A DNA stretch of 22,789 bases from CAYQDR01 sp964416315 (lineage in GTDB: Bacteria; Methylomirabilota; Methylomirabilia; Rokubacteriales; DASRDR01), in the NCBI GenBank assembly GCA_964416315.1, contig CAYQDR010000078.1:1-22789 (forward strand), written 5' to 3'. The notes below the pieces were generated by a model that made no database searches, was not told the origin of the DNA, and saw nothing but the letters and a program-made list of their open reading frames with translations. The position numbers were made by a program, and so were the translations under genes. This document shows, piece after piece, positions 14,714 through 22,789 of the stretch. The stretch's first letter is position 1. Every line of letters starts with the position of its first letter.

Positions 14714-14736
14714 CACCCCTCGGGGGGGGAGGGGTG
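14714..14736. terminator. Hairpin between convergent genes
   Basis: A perfect 8-bp stem (CACCCCTC / GAGGGGTG) with a 7-G loop lies in the 98-base gap between the DUF2007 gene and the M28 peptidase gene. It could end transcription from both sides; there is no T-run. Confidence 0.45.
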
Positions 14737-14769
14737 CCGCGCGTCTCCGCGGCGCCGTCCGGGAGAGGC

Positions 14770-15723
14770 TCAGCCCCCGTCCAGCGCGCGGCAGAGCCCC
14801 AGCAGGGCCGCCTCCACGCGGCCGAGGGCCTGAGGCTCGAGCGTCTCGGGCCGGTCGGCCGCCGTGTGGTAGGTCGCGAACGGGGGCGGCCGCCGCGCGG
14901 GTGGCGTGAGCACGCCGCGGACCCCGCTGTAGACGAACGCGCGCAGGGCCTCGGTCGCGGCCCGGGGGACGGCCGTCAGCCCCACCGCGGGCACCCCGCG
15001 ATCGGCGAACGGCCGGTGGTCGCTCCCGAAGAACGGGACCGGCTCGGACAGGTGGTAGGTCTCGTCGCGCCGGTAGCCCAGCGCCTCCACCGCCGCCACC
15101 CACGCCCCGACGAGCGCACTCTCCGCGAGGCTCGGCGTCACGTCCCAGAGCGCGAGGGTGTCGCCGATCCCGCAGAGCTCGAGGCTCACGACCCCGACCA
15201 GCTCCCCCAGCGCGGCCGTGCGCGCGTAGACGCGGGAGCCGAGCATCCCGCGCTCTTCGTCGCCGAAGAAGCCGAACCGGACGCGGAGCCGCCGCGGCGG
15301 GTCGGCGGCGAGCCGCGCCCAGAGCGCGAGCAGGATCCCGACCCCGGCCGCGTTGTCGTTGGCGCCGGGGCTCCCGGGGACCGCGTCGTGGTGTGCCGCG
15401 AGCAGGAGCACTCGCGGGCCGGCGCCCGCCTCGACGAACAGGTTGACGCCGGCGCCCTCCACCGTCCGGTACGGCACGCGCGTCAGCGGCGCGCCGCGCG
15501 CCCGGAGCACGCTCTCCAGCAGGGCCGCCCGCTCCGGGTTGGCGCGCCCCGCGAGGAGTCGCGCCGTGTCCAGGGCACTCGGCGCGGCCAGCGTCCGATA
15601 CGTCTCGAGGTCGAGCAGCGCCGGGGCGCCGCCCCGCCGCCCGAGGTTCAGGAGCCGGGCCATGGCCACGTTGAGCGCGCCGCCGAGCGCCCGCCGGAGC
15701 TCCCGCCGCCAGAAGCTGGTCAT
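14770..15723 (-). CDS. M28 family zinc metallopeptidase
   Basis: 317 residues. M28 enzymes are aminopeptidases or related hydrolases with two zinc ions. Ligand-bearing motifs are present: AHHDAVPGSPGANDNAAG (H112, D123), the catalytic pair in FFGDEERG (E156/E157), an acidic residue in VVSLELCGIG, and a late histidine in ATYHTAADRPE. GSDHRPF near 225 adds a family-typical substrate-site block. No signal peptide is obvious; the N-terminus is basic and amphipathic. The ATG at 15723 overlaps the tatD stop (ATGA), so it is the last gene of the minus-strand operon. Specificity cannot be assigned. Confidence 0.9.
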   Translation of the reverse strand: MTSFWRRELRRALGGALNVAMARLLNLGRRGGAPALLDLETYRTLAAPSALDTARLLAGRANPERAALLESVLRARGAPLTRVPYRTVEGAGVNLFVEAGAGPRVLLLAAHHDAVPGSPGANDNAAGVGILLALWARLAADPPRRLRVRFGFFGDEERGMLGSRVYARTAALGELVGVVSLELCGIGDTLALWDVTPSLAESALVGAWVAAVEALGYRRDETYHLSEPVPFFGSDHRPFADRGVPAVGLTAVPRAATEALRAFVYSGVRGVLTPPARRPPPFATYHTAADRPETLEPQALGRVEAALLGLCRALDGG

Positions 15724-16505
15724 CTGAGACCCTCGGGCACCGGGACGCCCAGGCGGGCGCAGGCGTTCCGCGTCGTGCGCGCGGCGACGGCCTCGACCGG
15801 CACCCCGCAGAGCTCGGCGACGCGCGCCGCGGTCGCGGCGAGGTAGGCCGGCTCGTTCCGCTGCCCGCGCCACGGCTGGGGGGGCAGGTAGGGGCAGTCG
15901 GTCTCGAGCACGAGCGGCCCGGGGCCGAGCGCGCGCACCACCTCGGCCAGGCGGCGCGCGTTCGGATAGGTCGCGGGTCCGGCGATCGAGATCAGGAGCC
16001 CGAGTCGGAGGCCGCGCCGCGCCGCGTCCAGGTCCCCCGAGAAGCAGTGCAGAATGCCCCCCACCGCCGCCACCCCCTCGCCCTCGAGCACGGTGAGCAG
16101 GTCCGCGTGCGCCTCGCGGCAGTGGAGCAGCACCGGCTTCCCCGCCGCGCGCGCGAGGGCGAGCTGGGCGCGCAGCGCCGCGCGCTGCGCGTCCCGGGGC
16201 GAGAGGTCGCGGTAGTAGTCGAGGCCGACCTCGCCGACGGCGACGACCTTCGGGGCCGCGAGCAGCCCTGCGATCTCACCGAGCGCCGCGGCGTCGGCCC
16301 CCGCCGCCTCGTGCGGGTGGATCCCGACCGCCGCGTAGACGTCGGCGTGGGCCGCCGCGAGCGCCACGGCCGCCCGCGACGACGCGGGGTCCGTCCCCAC
16401 CGTGAGGATCCGCGCGACGCCCGCCGCGCGGGCGCGCGCCAGGACGGCCTCGCGGTCCGCCGCGAACTCGTCGCCGTGGAGGTGCGCGTGCGTGTCGAAG
16501 AGCAC
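15720..16505 (-). CDS. tatD: TatD family metal-dependent deoxyribonuclease
   Basis: 261 residues, a TIM-barrel amidohydrolase-fold nuclease. Metal-binding motifs are all present: DTHAHLHGDEF (H6, H8), AVGEVGLDYYRD with the bridging acidic residue, LLHCREAH, ILHCFSG, and ETDCPYLPPQPWRGQRNEP near the end. Starts with GTG, four bases after the DUF2914 gene stop. The position next to metG is the classical one for this nuclease. Homologues act in DNA repair or DNA clearance and have 3'-5' exonuclease activity. Confidence 0.95.
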   Translation of the reverse strand: MLFDTHAHLHGDEFAADREAVLARARAAGVARILTVGTDPASSRAAVALAAAHADVYAAVGIHPHEAAGADAAALGEIAGLLAAPKVVAVGEVGLDYYRDLSPRDAQRAALRAQLALARAAGKPVLLHCREAHADLLTVLEGEGVAAVGGILHCFSGDLDAARRGLRLGLLISIAGPATYPNARRLAEVVRALGPGPLVLETDCPYLPPQPWRGQRNEPAYLAATAARVAELCGVPVEAVAARTTRNACARLGVPVPEGLR

Positions 16506-16509
16506 GGCC

Positions 16510-17643
16510 TCAGGGGCCGACGGTGAACCGCAGCCGCCCGATCAGCTGCCCCGACGCCGTCACGACGTCCACCGTCCAGCGCCCGTACGGCTGCGGCGGG
16601 AAGTCCGTCTTCCGCGAGTAGGTGCGGAAGCCCGCGGCGCGGCCCCCCGTGACCGCCGTCGGCAGGCGCACCTCCGTGACGACACGCCCCTCGTGGCGCC
16701 AGCGGTGGACGATCGGCTGCCGGAGCCCGGCCGGGGCGTACACGGGCGTGTAGGCGACCAGCCCGCCCCACTCCGCCAGCGTCGCCGCCGACACCCGCGA
16801 CCCGACGGGGTCGACCGGCTCCAGGTCGCGGACGGCGCGCGCCACGGCCGGCCGCGCGAGGTGGAGCGGTGCGGGCGGGATGGCCGGCAGGAGCACCCAG
16901 GCCGCTCCCACGGCGACGGCGGCGGACAGCCCGGCCCGGGCGGCGGCGTTCTGCCACCTGCCTTCGCGGCGGAGATAGACCGGCGTGAGGGCGAGCCCGG
17001 CGAGCGCCGCCGCGCCCAGGAGCGCCCACGCCGGCGCCACGCCGACGAGCGGCAGCGCCACGTTCAGCCCCGCGAAGAGCGAGAAGGCGAAGAACGCCCG
17101 CGCGACGGACGGGTACGGGTGGACCACCAGGCGGTACCAGGGGTCCACCGTCGTGAGGAGCGCCGCGGCCGCGAGGATCAGGAAGAAGGGCAGCGTGACC
17201 GCGTCGAAGGTCGTGCTCGCGAGATACCCCGGCACGACGAAGAGCAGGAGCCCGTGGTAGAGCGTCTGGATCGTGTACTCTCCGGCCGAGACCACGCCGC
17301 GCCGGCCGCGCGCCTCGAGCCGCTCGCGCACCTGGGTGAGGACGGTGACGAGGAGCCAGAGGACCACGACGTAGCCGACGATCCACGCGACGTGCGGCAC
17401 GCCGCGCCGGAAGACGAACAGCGCCGCGAGCCCGCCGACCAGCGACGCGCCCGAGATCCCCCAGCGGATGAGAAAGGCCCGCCACGCCTCCCAGTCGGTG
17501 AGGACGTTGGCTCGCCGCCGGAGAAACGGGTCGGGAGGCGGGGGAGGCGCGGGTCCCGCCGCGGCCGGCCCCGGGCGCTCGGCCGCGTCGCGGCGGAGCC
17601 CGGACGCCACGCGATCGGGGTCGCCGGAGCTGGACATCGGCAT
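16510..17643 (-). CDS. Multi-spanning membrane protein with C-terminal DUF2914 domain
   Basis: 377 residues. A proline-rich start is followed by about seven or eight transmembrane segments (LVGGLAALFVF, WIVGYVVVLWLLVTVL, LLLFVVPGYLA, FFLILAAAALL and others; possibly the DUF5924 family). A soluble C-terminal domain of about 80 residues (PIVHRWRHEGRVVTEVRLP, FRTYSRKTDFPPQPYGRWTVDVVTASGQLIGRLRFTV) matches DUF2914, an immunoglobulin-like fold often found after membrane or cell-envelope proteins. Function unknown. It lies between metG and tatD, which are usually adjacent. ATG 17643 follows the metG stop by 25 bases; ATG 17637 is an alternative. Confidence 0.82.
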   Translation of the reverse strand: MPMSSSGDPDRVASGLRRDAAERPGPAAAGPAPPPPPDPFLRRRANVLTDWEAWRAFLIRWGISGASLVGGLAALFVFRRGVPHVAWIVGYVVVLWLLVTVLTQVRERLEARGRRGVVSAGEYTIQTLYHGLLLFVVPGYLASTTFDAVTLPFFLILAAAALLTTVDPWYRLVVHPYPSVARAFFAFSLFAGLNVALPLVGVAPAWALLGAAALAGLALTPVYLRREGRWQNAAARAGLSAAVAVGAAWVLLPAIPPAPLHLARPAVARAVRDLEPVDPVGSRVSAATLAEWGGLVAYTPVYAPAGLRQPIVHRWRHEGRVVTEVRLPTAVTGGRAAGFRTYSRKTDFPPQPYGRWTVDVVTASGQLIGRLRFTVGP

Positions 17644-17668
17644 CGGACCGGTCGGGCAGACGGGAAGG

Positions 17669-19573
17669 CTACGTGATCTTGGCGCCCGGCGGGACATCCC
17701 GATCCAGCGCCAGCAGCGCGAGCCGCTCCCCCTCGGAGGCGGCGAGCACCATGCCGCGCGACTGGACGCCCATGAGCGTCGCGGGCTCGAGGTTCGCCAC
17801 GACCACGACCCGCTTCCCCACGAGATCGGCCGGCCGGTAGTGCTCCGCGATCCCCGCCACGAGCGTCCGGGGCTCCCCCCCGAGCCGCACGGTGAGCTTC
17901 AGGAGCTTCTTCGACGTCGGGATGGGCTCCGCCGCGACGATCTCGGCCACGCGGAGGTCGAGTCGCCCGAACTCCTCGATGCTGACGGGCGCCGGCGGGA
18001 GTCCCGCCGCAGGCGCCGGGACAGCGGGCGCTGCCACCCCGGACGGCTTCCCGGTGCGCTCCACGCGAGGGAAGAGCCCGCCGAGCCTCCGGACTCGGAA
18101 GACATGTGATCGGTCCGGGTCGGTGTCATCGAGCCGCGGTGGGTTCGCATGCCCGATCGCCTCTCGGATCCTCGCCGCCGCATGAGGCATGAACGGATCG
18201 AGGATGATCCCGAGGAAGCGGAGGGCCTCGGCCAGCGTGACCAGTACGCTCCCGAGCCGCTTGCGATCCGGGGACGTCTTCGCCAGCGCCCAGGGCTGCC
18301 TCGTGTCGACGAACCCGTTCAGGATTGCAATAAAGCTCCAGATCCCGGCGAGCGCTCGGTGGAACGCGAACTCCTCCATGGCCTCGCCCACGTGCTGGCG
18401 GGTGGTCGGAATCCCGTGCTCGACCACCGCCCAGTCATCAGGCAGGGCGCTTCCCTGCAATGGCTCGTCGCCGGCGAAGCTGACCATCAGGGCCGTCGCG
18501 CGGGCGACCAGGTTGCCGAGGTCGTTCGCCAGATCCGCGTTGAGCCGCGCCACCAGGGCTTCCTCGGAGAAGCTCGCGTCCAGCCCGAACGGCATCTCCC
18601 GCATCAGGAAGTAGCGGAAGGCGTCGTGGCCGTACTTGTCCGTGAGGGCCAGCGCCTCGACGACGTTCCCGACGGACTTCGACATCTTGCCGCCGGCGAG
18701 GTTCCAGAAGCCGTGGACGTTCAGGCGCGTGTAGACGGGGAGGCCGGCCGCCTTCAGCATGCACGGCCAGTACACGCCGTGGGGCTTCAGGATGTCCTTG
18801 CCGATCAGGTGCTGGACGTGGGGCCAGAACCGCGTGTAGCGCGCGCTCCCGACCGGGCCGAGGGCCGAGACGTAATTGAGAAGGGCGTCGAACCAGACGT
18901 AGGTCACGAAGCGCTCGTCGAACGGGAGCGGAATCCCCCAGTCGAGCCGGGCTCGCGGCCGGCTGATGGAGAGGTCCTGGAGCGGCTCCCGCAGGAATCC
19001 CAGGATCTCGTTCCGGTACCGCTCCGGGCGGATCAGGTCCGGGTGGTCTCCGATGTGGGCGACCAGCCAGTCCTGGTACTTGGACATCTTGAAGAAGTAG
19101 TTCTCCTCCTCGATCCACGTGAGCGGCGTCCGATGGTCCGGACACTTCCCCTCGACGATCTCCTTCTCCGTGTAGAAGCGCTCGCAGCCGAAGCAGTAGT
19201 GCCCCCCGTACTTGCCGAAGTAGATCTCGCCCCGGTCCCAGAGCCCCTGGAGGACCTGGCGGACGACCGCCTTGTGCCGCTCCTCCGTCGTGCGGATGAA
19301 GTCGTCGTGGCTGATGCCGAGCCGCTGCCAGGTCTCCCGGTACACCGCCGACATCCGGTCCACGTGCTGCTGCGGGGAGATCCCGGCCTGGGCGGCGGCC
19401 CGGGCGTTCGTGTCCCCGTGCTCGTCGGTCCCGGTGAGGAGCCAGACCTCGTCCCCCGCGAGCCGGCGGTACCGGGCCATCGCGTCGGCGATGATCGTCG
19501 TGTACGCGTGGCCGAGGTGGGGCGTCGCGTTGACGTAGTAGATCGGCGTCGTGAGGTAGAAGACGCGCGCCAT
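17669..19573 (-). CDS. metG: Methionyl-tRNA synthetase with C-terminal tRNA-binding domain
   Basis: 634 residues, a class I aminoacyl-tRNA synthetase charging tRNA-Met. The HIGH motif is HLGH (19-22) and KMSKS is intact at 296-300. The zinc knuckle has C127, C130 and C144 with H147 in the fourth position (CFGC then CPDH). An anticodon-binding helical domain follows, then a Pro/Ala linker at about 505-525 and an EMAPII/Trbp-type tRNA-binding domain (EFGRLDLRVAEIV, SKKLLKLTVRLGG, NLEPATLMGVQSRGM). G+C looks lower here (about 60-65% in the middle) than in its neighbours. ATG 19573 is the normal start (MARVFYLTTPIYYVNATPHLGH). Confidence 0.97.
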   Translation of the reverse strand: MARVFYLTTPIYYVNATPHLGHAYTTIIADAMARYRRLAGDEVWLLTGTDEHGDTNARAAAQAGISPQQHVDRMSAVYRETWQRLGISHDDFIRTTEERHKAVVRQVLQGLWDRGEIYFGKYGGHYCFGCERFYTEKEIVEGKCPDHRTPLTWIEEENYFFKMSKYQDWLVAHIGDHPDLIRPERYRNEILGFLREPLQDLSISRPRARLDWGIPLPFDERFVTYVWFDALLNYVSALGPVGSARYTRFWPHVQHLIGKDILKPHGVYWPCMLKAAGLPVYTRLNVHGFWNLAGGKMSKSVGNVVEALALTDKYGHDAFRYFLMREMPFGLDASFSEEALVARLNADLANDLGNLVARATALMVSFAGDEPLQGSALPDDWAVVEHGIPTTRQHVGEAMEEFAFHRALAGIWSFIAILNGFVDTRQPWALAKTSPDRKRLGSVLVTLAEALRFLGIILDPFMPHAAARIREAIGHANPPRLDDTDPDRSHVFRVRRLGGLFPRVERTGKPSGVAAPAVPAPAAGLPPAPVSIEEFGRLDLRVAEIVAAEPIPTSKKLLKLTVRLGGEPRTLVAGIAEHYRPADLVGKRVVVVANLEPATLMGVQSRGMVLAASEGERLALLALDRDVPPGAKIT

Positions 19574-19606
19574 GGCGTCCGGGTCGCTCGGGCTACGGGC
19601 CGGGGG

Positions 19607-20488
19607 TCACTCGAGCGGCTGAATGTGCGGCCGGCCCTCCCAGGTCACCTGCGAGAGCGGCACCTCGGCCTCGGTGCCGTCCGCGAAGCCCACCAGCACC
19701 GACTCCGCGAGCACCTTCACGGACTTCACCCGCCCCTGCATGCACCCGCCGCCGCCGCACTCCGCCTGGCAGGCCGACCCGACGCGCGGCAGCCGCGAGC
19801 GCAGCTCCTCGTACATCGAGAACTCGTAGAGGAGGCAGCACTTGAGGCGGCCGCAGTTGCCCAGGAGGCGGCTGTCCGTGAGCGGCATGTCCTGGGCCTT
19901 GGCCATCTTCACCGAGATCGGCTCGAACCCCCGGAGCCAGCTCGAGCAGCAGAGCTGGCGGCCGCAGGGGCCGATCCCGTCCTGGACCTTGGTCACGTCG
20001 CGCGCGCCGATCTGCCGCATCTCGATCCGCGCCCGGAACTCGCGGGCCAGCTCCTTGACGAGCTCCCGGAAGTCCACCCGGCCCTCGGCGGCGAAGAGCA
20101 CGGTCACCCGCCGGCCGTCCGCCCCCAGCTCGACGTCCACGATCTTCATCCCGAGGCCGTGGCCCTTGGCCCGGAGCTGGCAGGTCGTCACCGCGGCCTT
20201 CTCCCGCTCGCGCCGCCGGCGGTGATCGGCGATCTCCTCGGCCGTCGCGAGCCGCAGCACGCGCGGGTAGACGCGGTCGCGCTTGAACGAGGGCACCGCC
20301 CGGGCCGGCCGCGTGACCCGGCCGACGGCGTGGCCGTTCGGCACCTCCACCACGCAGCAGTCCCCGACGTGGAGCGTGAGGTCCTCGGCGCGGTAGTCGT
20401 CCGCCCGCCCGCCCTCCCGGAGCCGCACCCCGACGAGCCGCGGCACCGCCGGGCTCTCGACCGGGACGGCGTCCTCGACCGGGTTCAC
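19607..20488 (-). CDS. ricT: PSP1/RicT-family regulatory iron-sulfur protein
   Basis: 293 residues. The PSP1 domain includes VGVRLREGG at the N-terminus, VVVEVPNGHAVGRV-type sequence, and the conserved cysteine block IGPCGRQLCCSSWLRGFEPISVKMAK, LGNCGRLKCCLLYE and CQAECGGGGCMQG. In Bacillus the homologue (YaaT/RicT) forms an Fe-S complex with RicA and RicF that affects mRNA processing, sporulation and competence; no RicA or RicF is seen here. GTG 20488 has GGGAG about 5 bases upstream and begins 13 bases after the holB stop. The gene sits in the conserved tmk-holB-ricT-metG order. Confidence 0.93.
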   Translation of the reverse strand: MNPVEDAVPVESPAVPRLVGVRLREGGRADDYRAEDLTLHVGDCCVVEVPNGHAVGRVTRPARAVPSFKRDRVYPRVLRLATAEEIADHRRRREREKAAVTTCQLRAKGHGLGMKIVDVELGADGRRVTVLFAAEGRVDFRELVKELAREFRARIEMRQIGARDVTKVQDGIGPCGRQLCCSSWLRGFEPISVKMAKAQDMPLTDSRLLGNCGRLKCCLLYEFSMYEELRSRLPRVGSACQAECGGGGCMQGRVKSVKVLAESVLVGFADGTEAEVPLSQVTWEGRPHIQPLE

Positions 20489-20501
20489 GGACTCTCCCGC
20501 G

Positions 20502-21503
20502 TCACGCGGCCCGCGGCGCGAGGGCCAGCAGCACGGACTCCAGCACGAGCCGCGGCGTCACGTTGCCCTCGAGGGCAAGCCACGCCTCCTTGATCCCTCG
20601 GAGCGCGGCGACGAGCCCCGCCACCGGGGTCTGGCGCGCCAGCGCGGCGACGTCGTCGGCCCGGTCGGCGTTCACGAGGAGCCCGGGGTCGCCGCCCGCC
20701 GCCGCGCAGAGCGCGTCGCGGTACCAGAGCCAGTAGGTCTCCAGGCACGCCGCGACCGTGGTCCGATCGGCGCCCGCCTCGTCGAGACGCGCCGGCAGGG
20801 CCGAGCGGGGCACCGCGAGCAGCTCCAGCGCGGCCTCGCGCCGGGCGCGGAGCCCGGCGAGGTCGGCGCCGAGGGCGAGGCCGACCTGGCCGCGGCAGAG
20901 CCGGGCCAGCAACCGCGCCGTCTCCCGGTCCGCCCCGCGGGCCTCGAGGAACGCGCTCGCCTCGGCCTCCGGGAGCGGGCGGAACCGCACCACCTGACAG
21001 CGCGAGAGCACGGTCGGCGGCAGCGCCCGGGGGTTCGCGACGACGAGGATGACGAGCGTGCGCGGCGGGGGCTCCTCCAACGTCTTCAGGATCGCCTGCG
21101 CGGTCGGGAGCGTCATCCGCTCGGCGTCGTCGAGGACGAACACCTTCCATGGCCCCTCGAGGGGGGCGAGCGCGGCCCAGTGCTCGACCTCGCGGACGTC
21201 CTCGATGCGGAGCGCCGGGGCGCCGCGCGGGTTGTCGCGGGGTGGCGTCGGGACCGTCACCCGGCAGTCTGGGTGCTGCCCGGCCGCGACGCGGCGGCAG
21301 GCCGAGCACGCGCCGCACCCCTGCCGGGGGCACAGGCACGCCTGGGCGAAGGCGAGCGCCGCTAGCCGCCGGCCCACGCCGGCGGGACCCACGAACGCGT
21401 ACGCGTGGGCGACGCGACCGGTCGCCACCGCGCGGCGCAGGAGCGCCAGGGCCGCGTCCTGCCCCACGATGGCCTCCCAGAGGGGCGCCGGGACCTCACT
21501 CAT
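20502..21503 (-). CDS. holB: DNA polymerase III subunit delta prime (clamp loader)
   Basis: 333 residues, AAA+ fold. Delta prime is the stator subunit of the clamp loader and helps place the sliding clamp on DNA. The P-loop is GPAGVGRRLAAL, with Arg where ATP-binding subunits have Lys, consistent with a non-hydrolysing delta prime. The four-cysteine zinc module is CLCPRQGCGACSAC. Further blocks are VFVLDDAERMTLPTAQAILKTLEEPPPRT and LSRCQVVRF, the delta prime signatures. ATG 21503 overlaps the tmk stop (ATGA). The open frame extends upstream through tmk but only as an off-frame read. Confidence 0.94.
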   Translation of the reverse strand: MSEVPAPLWEAIVGQDAALALLRRAVATGRVAHAYAFVGPAGVGRRLAALAFAQACLCPRQGCGACSACRRVAAGQHPDCRVTVPTPPRDNPRGAPALRIEDVREVEHWAALAPLEGPWKVFVLDDAERMTLPTAQAILKTLEEPPPRTLVILVVANPRALPPTVLSRCQVVRFRPLPEAEASAFLEARGADRETARLLARLCRGQVGLALGADLAGLRARREAALELLAVPRSALPARLDEAGADRTTVAACLETYWLWYRDALCAAAGGDPGLLVNADRADDVAALARQTPVAGLVAALRGIKEAWLALEGNVTPRLVLESVLLALAPRAA

Positions 21504-22162
21504 GCGGGCGCCCCCAGGCCGAGCCGCGCCACCACCAGCTGACGCACGGCCGCCGCCACCGCCGCTTCGGGCTGCGCGGCATCGAGCAGCACGACCCGCT
21601 CCGGCTCGCGCTCGTGGATCGCCCGGTAGCCCTTTCGCACCCGCTCGTGGAACTCGAGGCCGAGCCGCTCGAAGGGATCCGGATCGAGGTCGCCCCGCAG
21701 GACCGCCGAGAGGGGGGGGCGCCCGCGCGCCCGGCGCAGGCCTTCGGTCACGTCGAGATCGAGGACGATCGTCAGCCCCGGGACGAGGCCGTCGGTCGCC
21801 AGCCGGTTCAGCCCCGCGATGACCTCGAGCGGGACCCCGCGGCCGTACCCCTGGTACGCGACCGTCGAGTCCACGTACCGGTCGCAGATCACCACGGCGC
21901 CGGCGTCGAGCGCGGGGCGGAGCACGCGCCGCACGTGCTCGGCGCGGGCGGCCGCGAAGAGCAGGCACTCCGCGAGTGGATCGAGCCCGCCGAGCTCGCC
22001 GAGGAGCTGGCGGACCCGTCCGCCCAGCCGCGTGCCGTCCGGCTCCATTGTCGTCTCGACGCGGAGGCCGCGCCCCCGCAGCCAGGCGGCGAGCCGCGCC
22101 ACCTGGGTGGACTTCCCCGCGCCCTCGATCCCCTCGACGCTGATCAGCCGGCCGACCATCAT
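21500..22162 (-). CDS. tmk: Thymidylate kinase
   Basis: 220 residues. Phosphorylates dTMP to dTDP for DNA synthesis. The P-loop is EGIEGAGKST (10-19). CDRYVDSTVAYQGYGRG is the conserved DRY block and DLDVTEGLRRARGR the LID region. The usual REPGGT motif reads MEPDGT here, so the arginine that contacts substrate phosphate is replaced by methionine. Two tandem ATGs (22162 and 22159) exist. The start is 9 bases after the acuC stop and has a GGTAGCCT -10-like sequence overlapping that stop. Confidence 0.95.
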   Translation of the reverse strand: MMVGRLISVEGIEGAGKSTQVARLAAWLRGRGLRVETTMEPDGTRLGGRVRQLLGELGGLDPLAECLLFAAARAEHVRRVLRPALDAGAVVICDRYVDSTVAYQGYGRGVPLEVIAGLNRLATDGLVPGLTIVLDLDVTEGLRRARGRPPLSAVLRGDLDPDPFERLGLEFHERVRKGYRAIHEREPERVVLLDAAQPEAAVAAAVRQLVVARLGLGAPA

Positions 22163-22171
22163 TCGAGCAGG

Positions 22172-22789
22172 CTACCACACCCCCCGGCGGCCCTCAATCG
22201 CAGACCCCCCCTCCGCGCCGAGGATCGGAAAGATCCGCCGCCGGAGCTCGGCGACCTGGCGCTGCGCGAACTCGCGCGCCCGCGCGACCGCCTCCGCCGG
22301 CAAGGGCTCGAACCGGTCCCACAGGGCCGTCCGCCCCCGGAGGTGCGGCGCCGCGGTCTGGACGAACGCCTGCGGGAGCCGCTCGGACAGCGTGACGTCG
22401 TTCATCAGGGCCCAGGCCACGGTCCACGCGCGCGCCACATTGCCGAGGTCGTAGCCGCCGCCGCCGAGCGCGACCAGGCGGGGCGCCAGCGCCAGGATCC
22501 GGCGCACGGCCTCGGCGAAGCCCTCCACGCTCAGCGCGAGGTGCGTGAGCGGATCCGTCCGGTGGCTGTCGATGCCGAGCTGCGCGACCACGACGTCCGG
22601 GTGGAACGCGCGGGCCAGCGGCGGCACGACCGCCTCGAACGCCTCCAGGTAGACGGCGTCATCCGTGTAGGGCTGGAGCGCCAGGTTCACGGCGTAGCCG
22701 CAGCCCGGGCCGGCGCCGGTCTCCTCGACGAAGCCGGTGCCCGGGAAGAGCCGGTCGCCGCGCTCGTGGGTCGAGATCGTCAGGACGTC
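22172..22789 (-). CDS. acuC: Acetoin utilization/histone deacetylase family protein AcuC, partial
   Basis: The 5' end lies outside the window; 205 C-terminal residues are present (DVLTISTHERGDRLFPGTGFVEETG and onward). Class I HDAC-like zinc amidohydrolases remove acetyl groups from lysines; AcuC acts on acetyl-CoA synthetase in Bacillus. Visible motifs are PGTG with EE, the metal-binding QLGIDSHRTDPLTHL and the active-site ALGGGGYDLGNVARAW with its catalytic tyrosine. The last residues (AEGGSAIEGRRGVW) look like an unconserved tail. It precedes tmk by 9 bases. Confidence 0.93.
   Translation of the reverse strand, partial: DVLTISTHERGDRLFPGTGFVEETGAGPGCGYAVNLALQPYTDDAVYLEAFEAVVPPLARAFHPDVVVAQLGIDSHRTDPLTHLALSVEGFAEAVRRILALAPRLVALGGGGYDLGNVARAWTVAWALMNDVTLSERLPQAFVQTAAPHLRGRTALWDRFEPLPAEAVARAREFAQRQVAELRRRIFPILGAEGGSAIEGRRGVW

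Noticed and set aside
14690..14769. C- and G-rich runs as a possible G-quadruplex or repeat array
   Set aside because: Explained by one 8-bp hairpin with a G loop between convergent genes; no repeated unit is present.
1..22789. CRISPR array, tRNA, rRNA, prophage or transposase genes
   Set aside because: No regularly spaced repeats, cloverleaf-like segments or mobile-element proteins were seen on either strand by reading alone.

Overview
The window is very GC-rich bacterial DNA (visibly about 70-75% G+C from roughly position 2,180 onward). It is densely packed with short intergenic gaps and many ATGA/GTGA stop-start overlaps. Codon use, gene order and the hypothetical proteins remind me of uncultivated soil/groundwater lineages such as Rokubacteria/Methylomirabilota. 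That placement is recall and inference, not something proven here.

Region 1 (1-2,186) is an accessory island of clearly lower G+C. It holds a small ribbon-helix-helix protein, an amino-type DNA methyltransferase with a DPPY motif, and, convergent with it, a probable type II restriction endonuclease. Together they read as a complete restriction-modification (R-M) system, probably acquired by transfer.

Region 2 (2,187-9,222) has a minus-strand pair, glnD (PII uridylyltransferase) followed by a CDP-alcohol phosphatidyltransferase. Divergent from glnD is a plus-strand Tat-exported substrate-binding protein with a near-perfect sigma70 promoter. Convergent to that is a minus-strand operon of one ATPase and two permeases (SsuBC/NMT1-type importer). 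The glnD/binding-protein promoter region has concentric inverted repeats. Palindromic GC-rich elements sit at the 3' ends of minus-strand genes, and one has been read into the end of glnD.

Region 3 (9,307-14,671) holds hisC, a membrane-anchored coiled-coil protein on the minus strand, two unrecognised proteins, a P1/DmpA-type N-terminal-nucleophile peptidase, a gamma-class carbonic anhydrase-like protein and a DUF2007 protein.

Region 4 (14,770-22,789) is one minus-strand run read in the order acuC (partial), tmk, holB, ricT/PSP1, metG, DUF2914 membrane protein, tatD, M28 peptidase. The tmk-holB-ricT-metG-tatD core is a widely conserved bacterial neighbourhood linking dTMP supply, the clamp loader, an Fe-S regulatory protein, methionyl-tRNA synthesis and a nuclease.

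Several promoter-proximal genes (231, 9,222, 9,307, 10,985, 14,387) have -10-like hexamers only 5-13 bases before the start codon and no clear Shine-Dalgarno, hinting at leaderless transcription. I saw no tRNA, rRNA, CRISPR array, insertion sequence or origin. No gap exceeds 300 bases; the largest (6,712-6,951) contains hairpins only.
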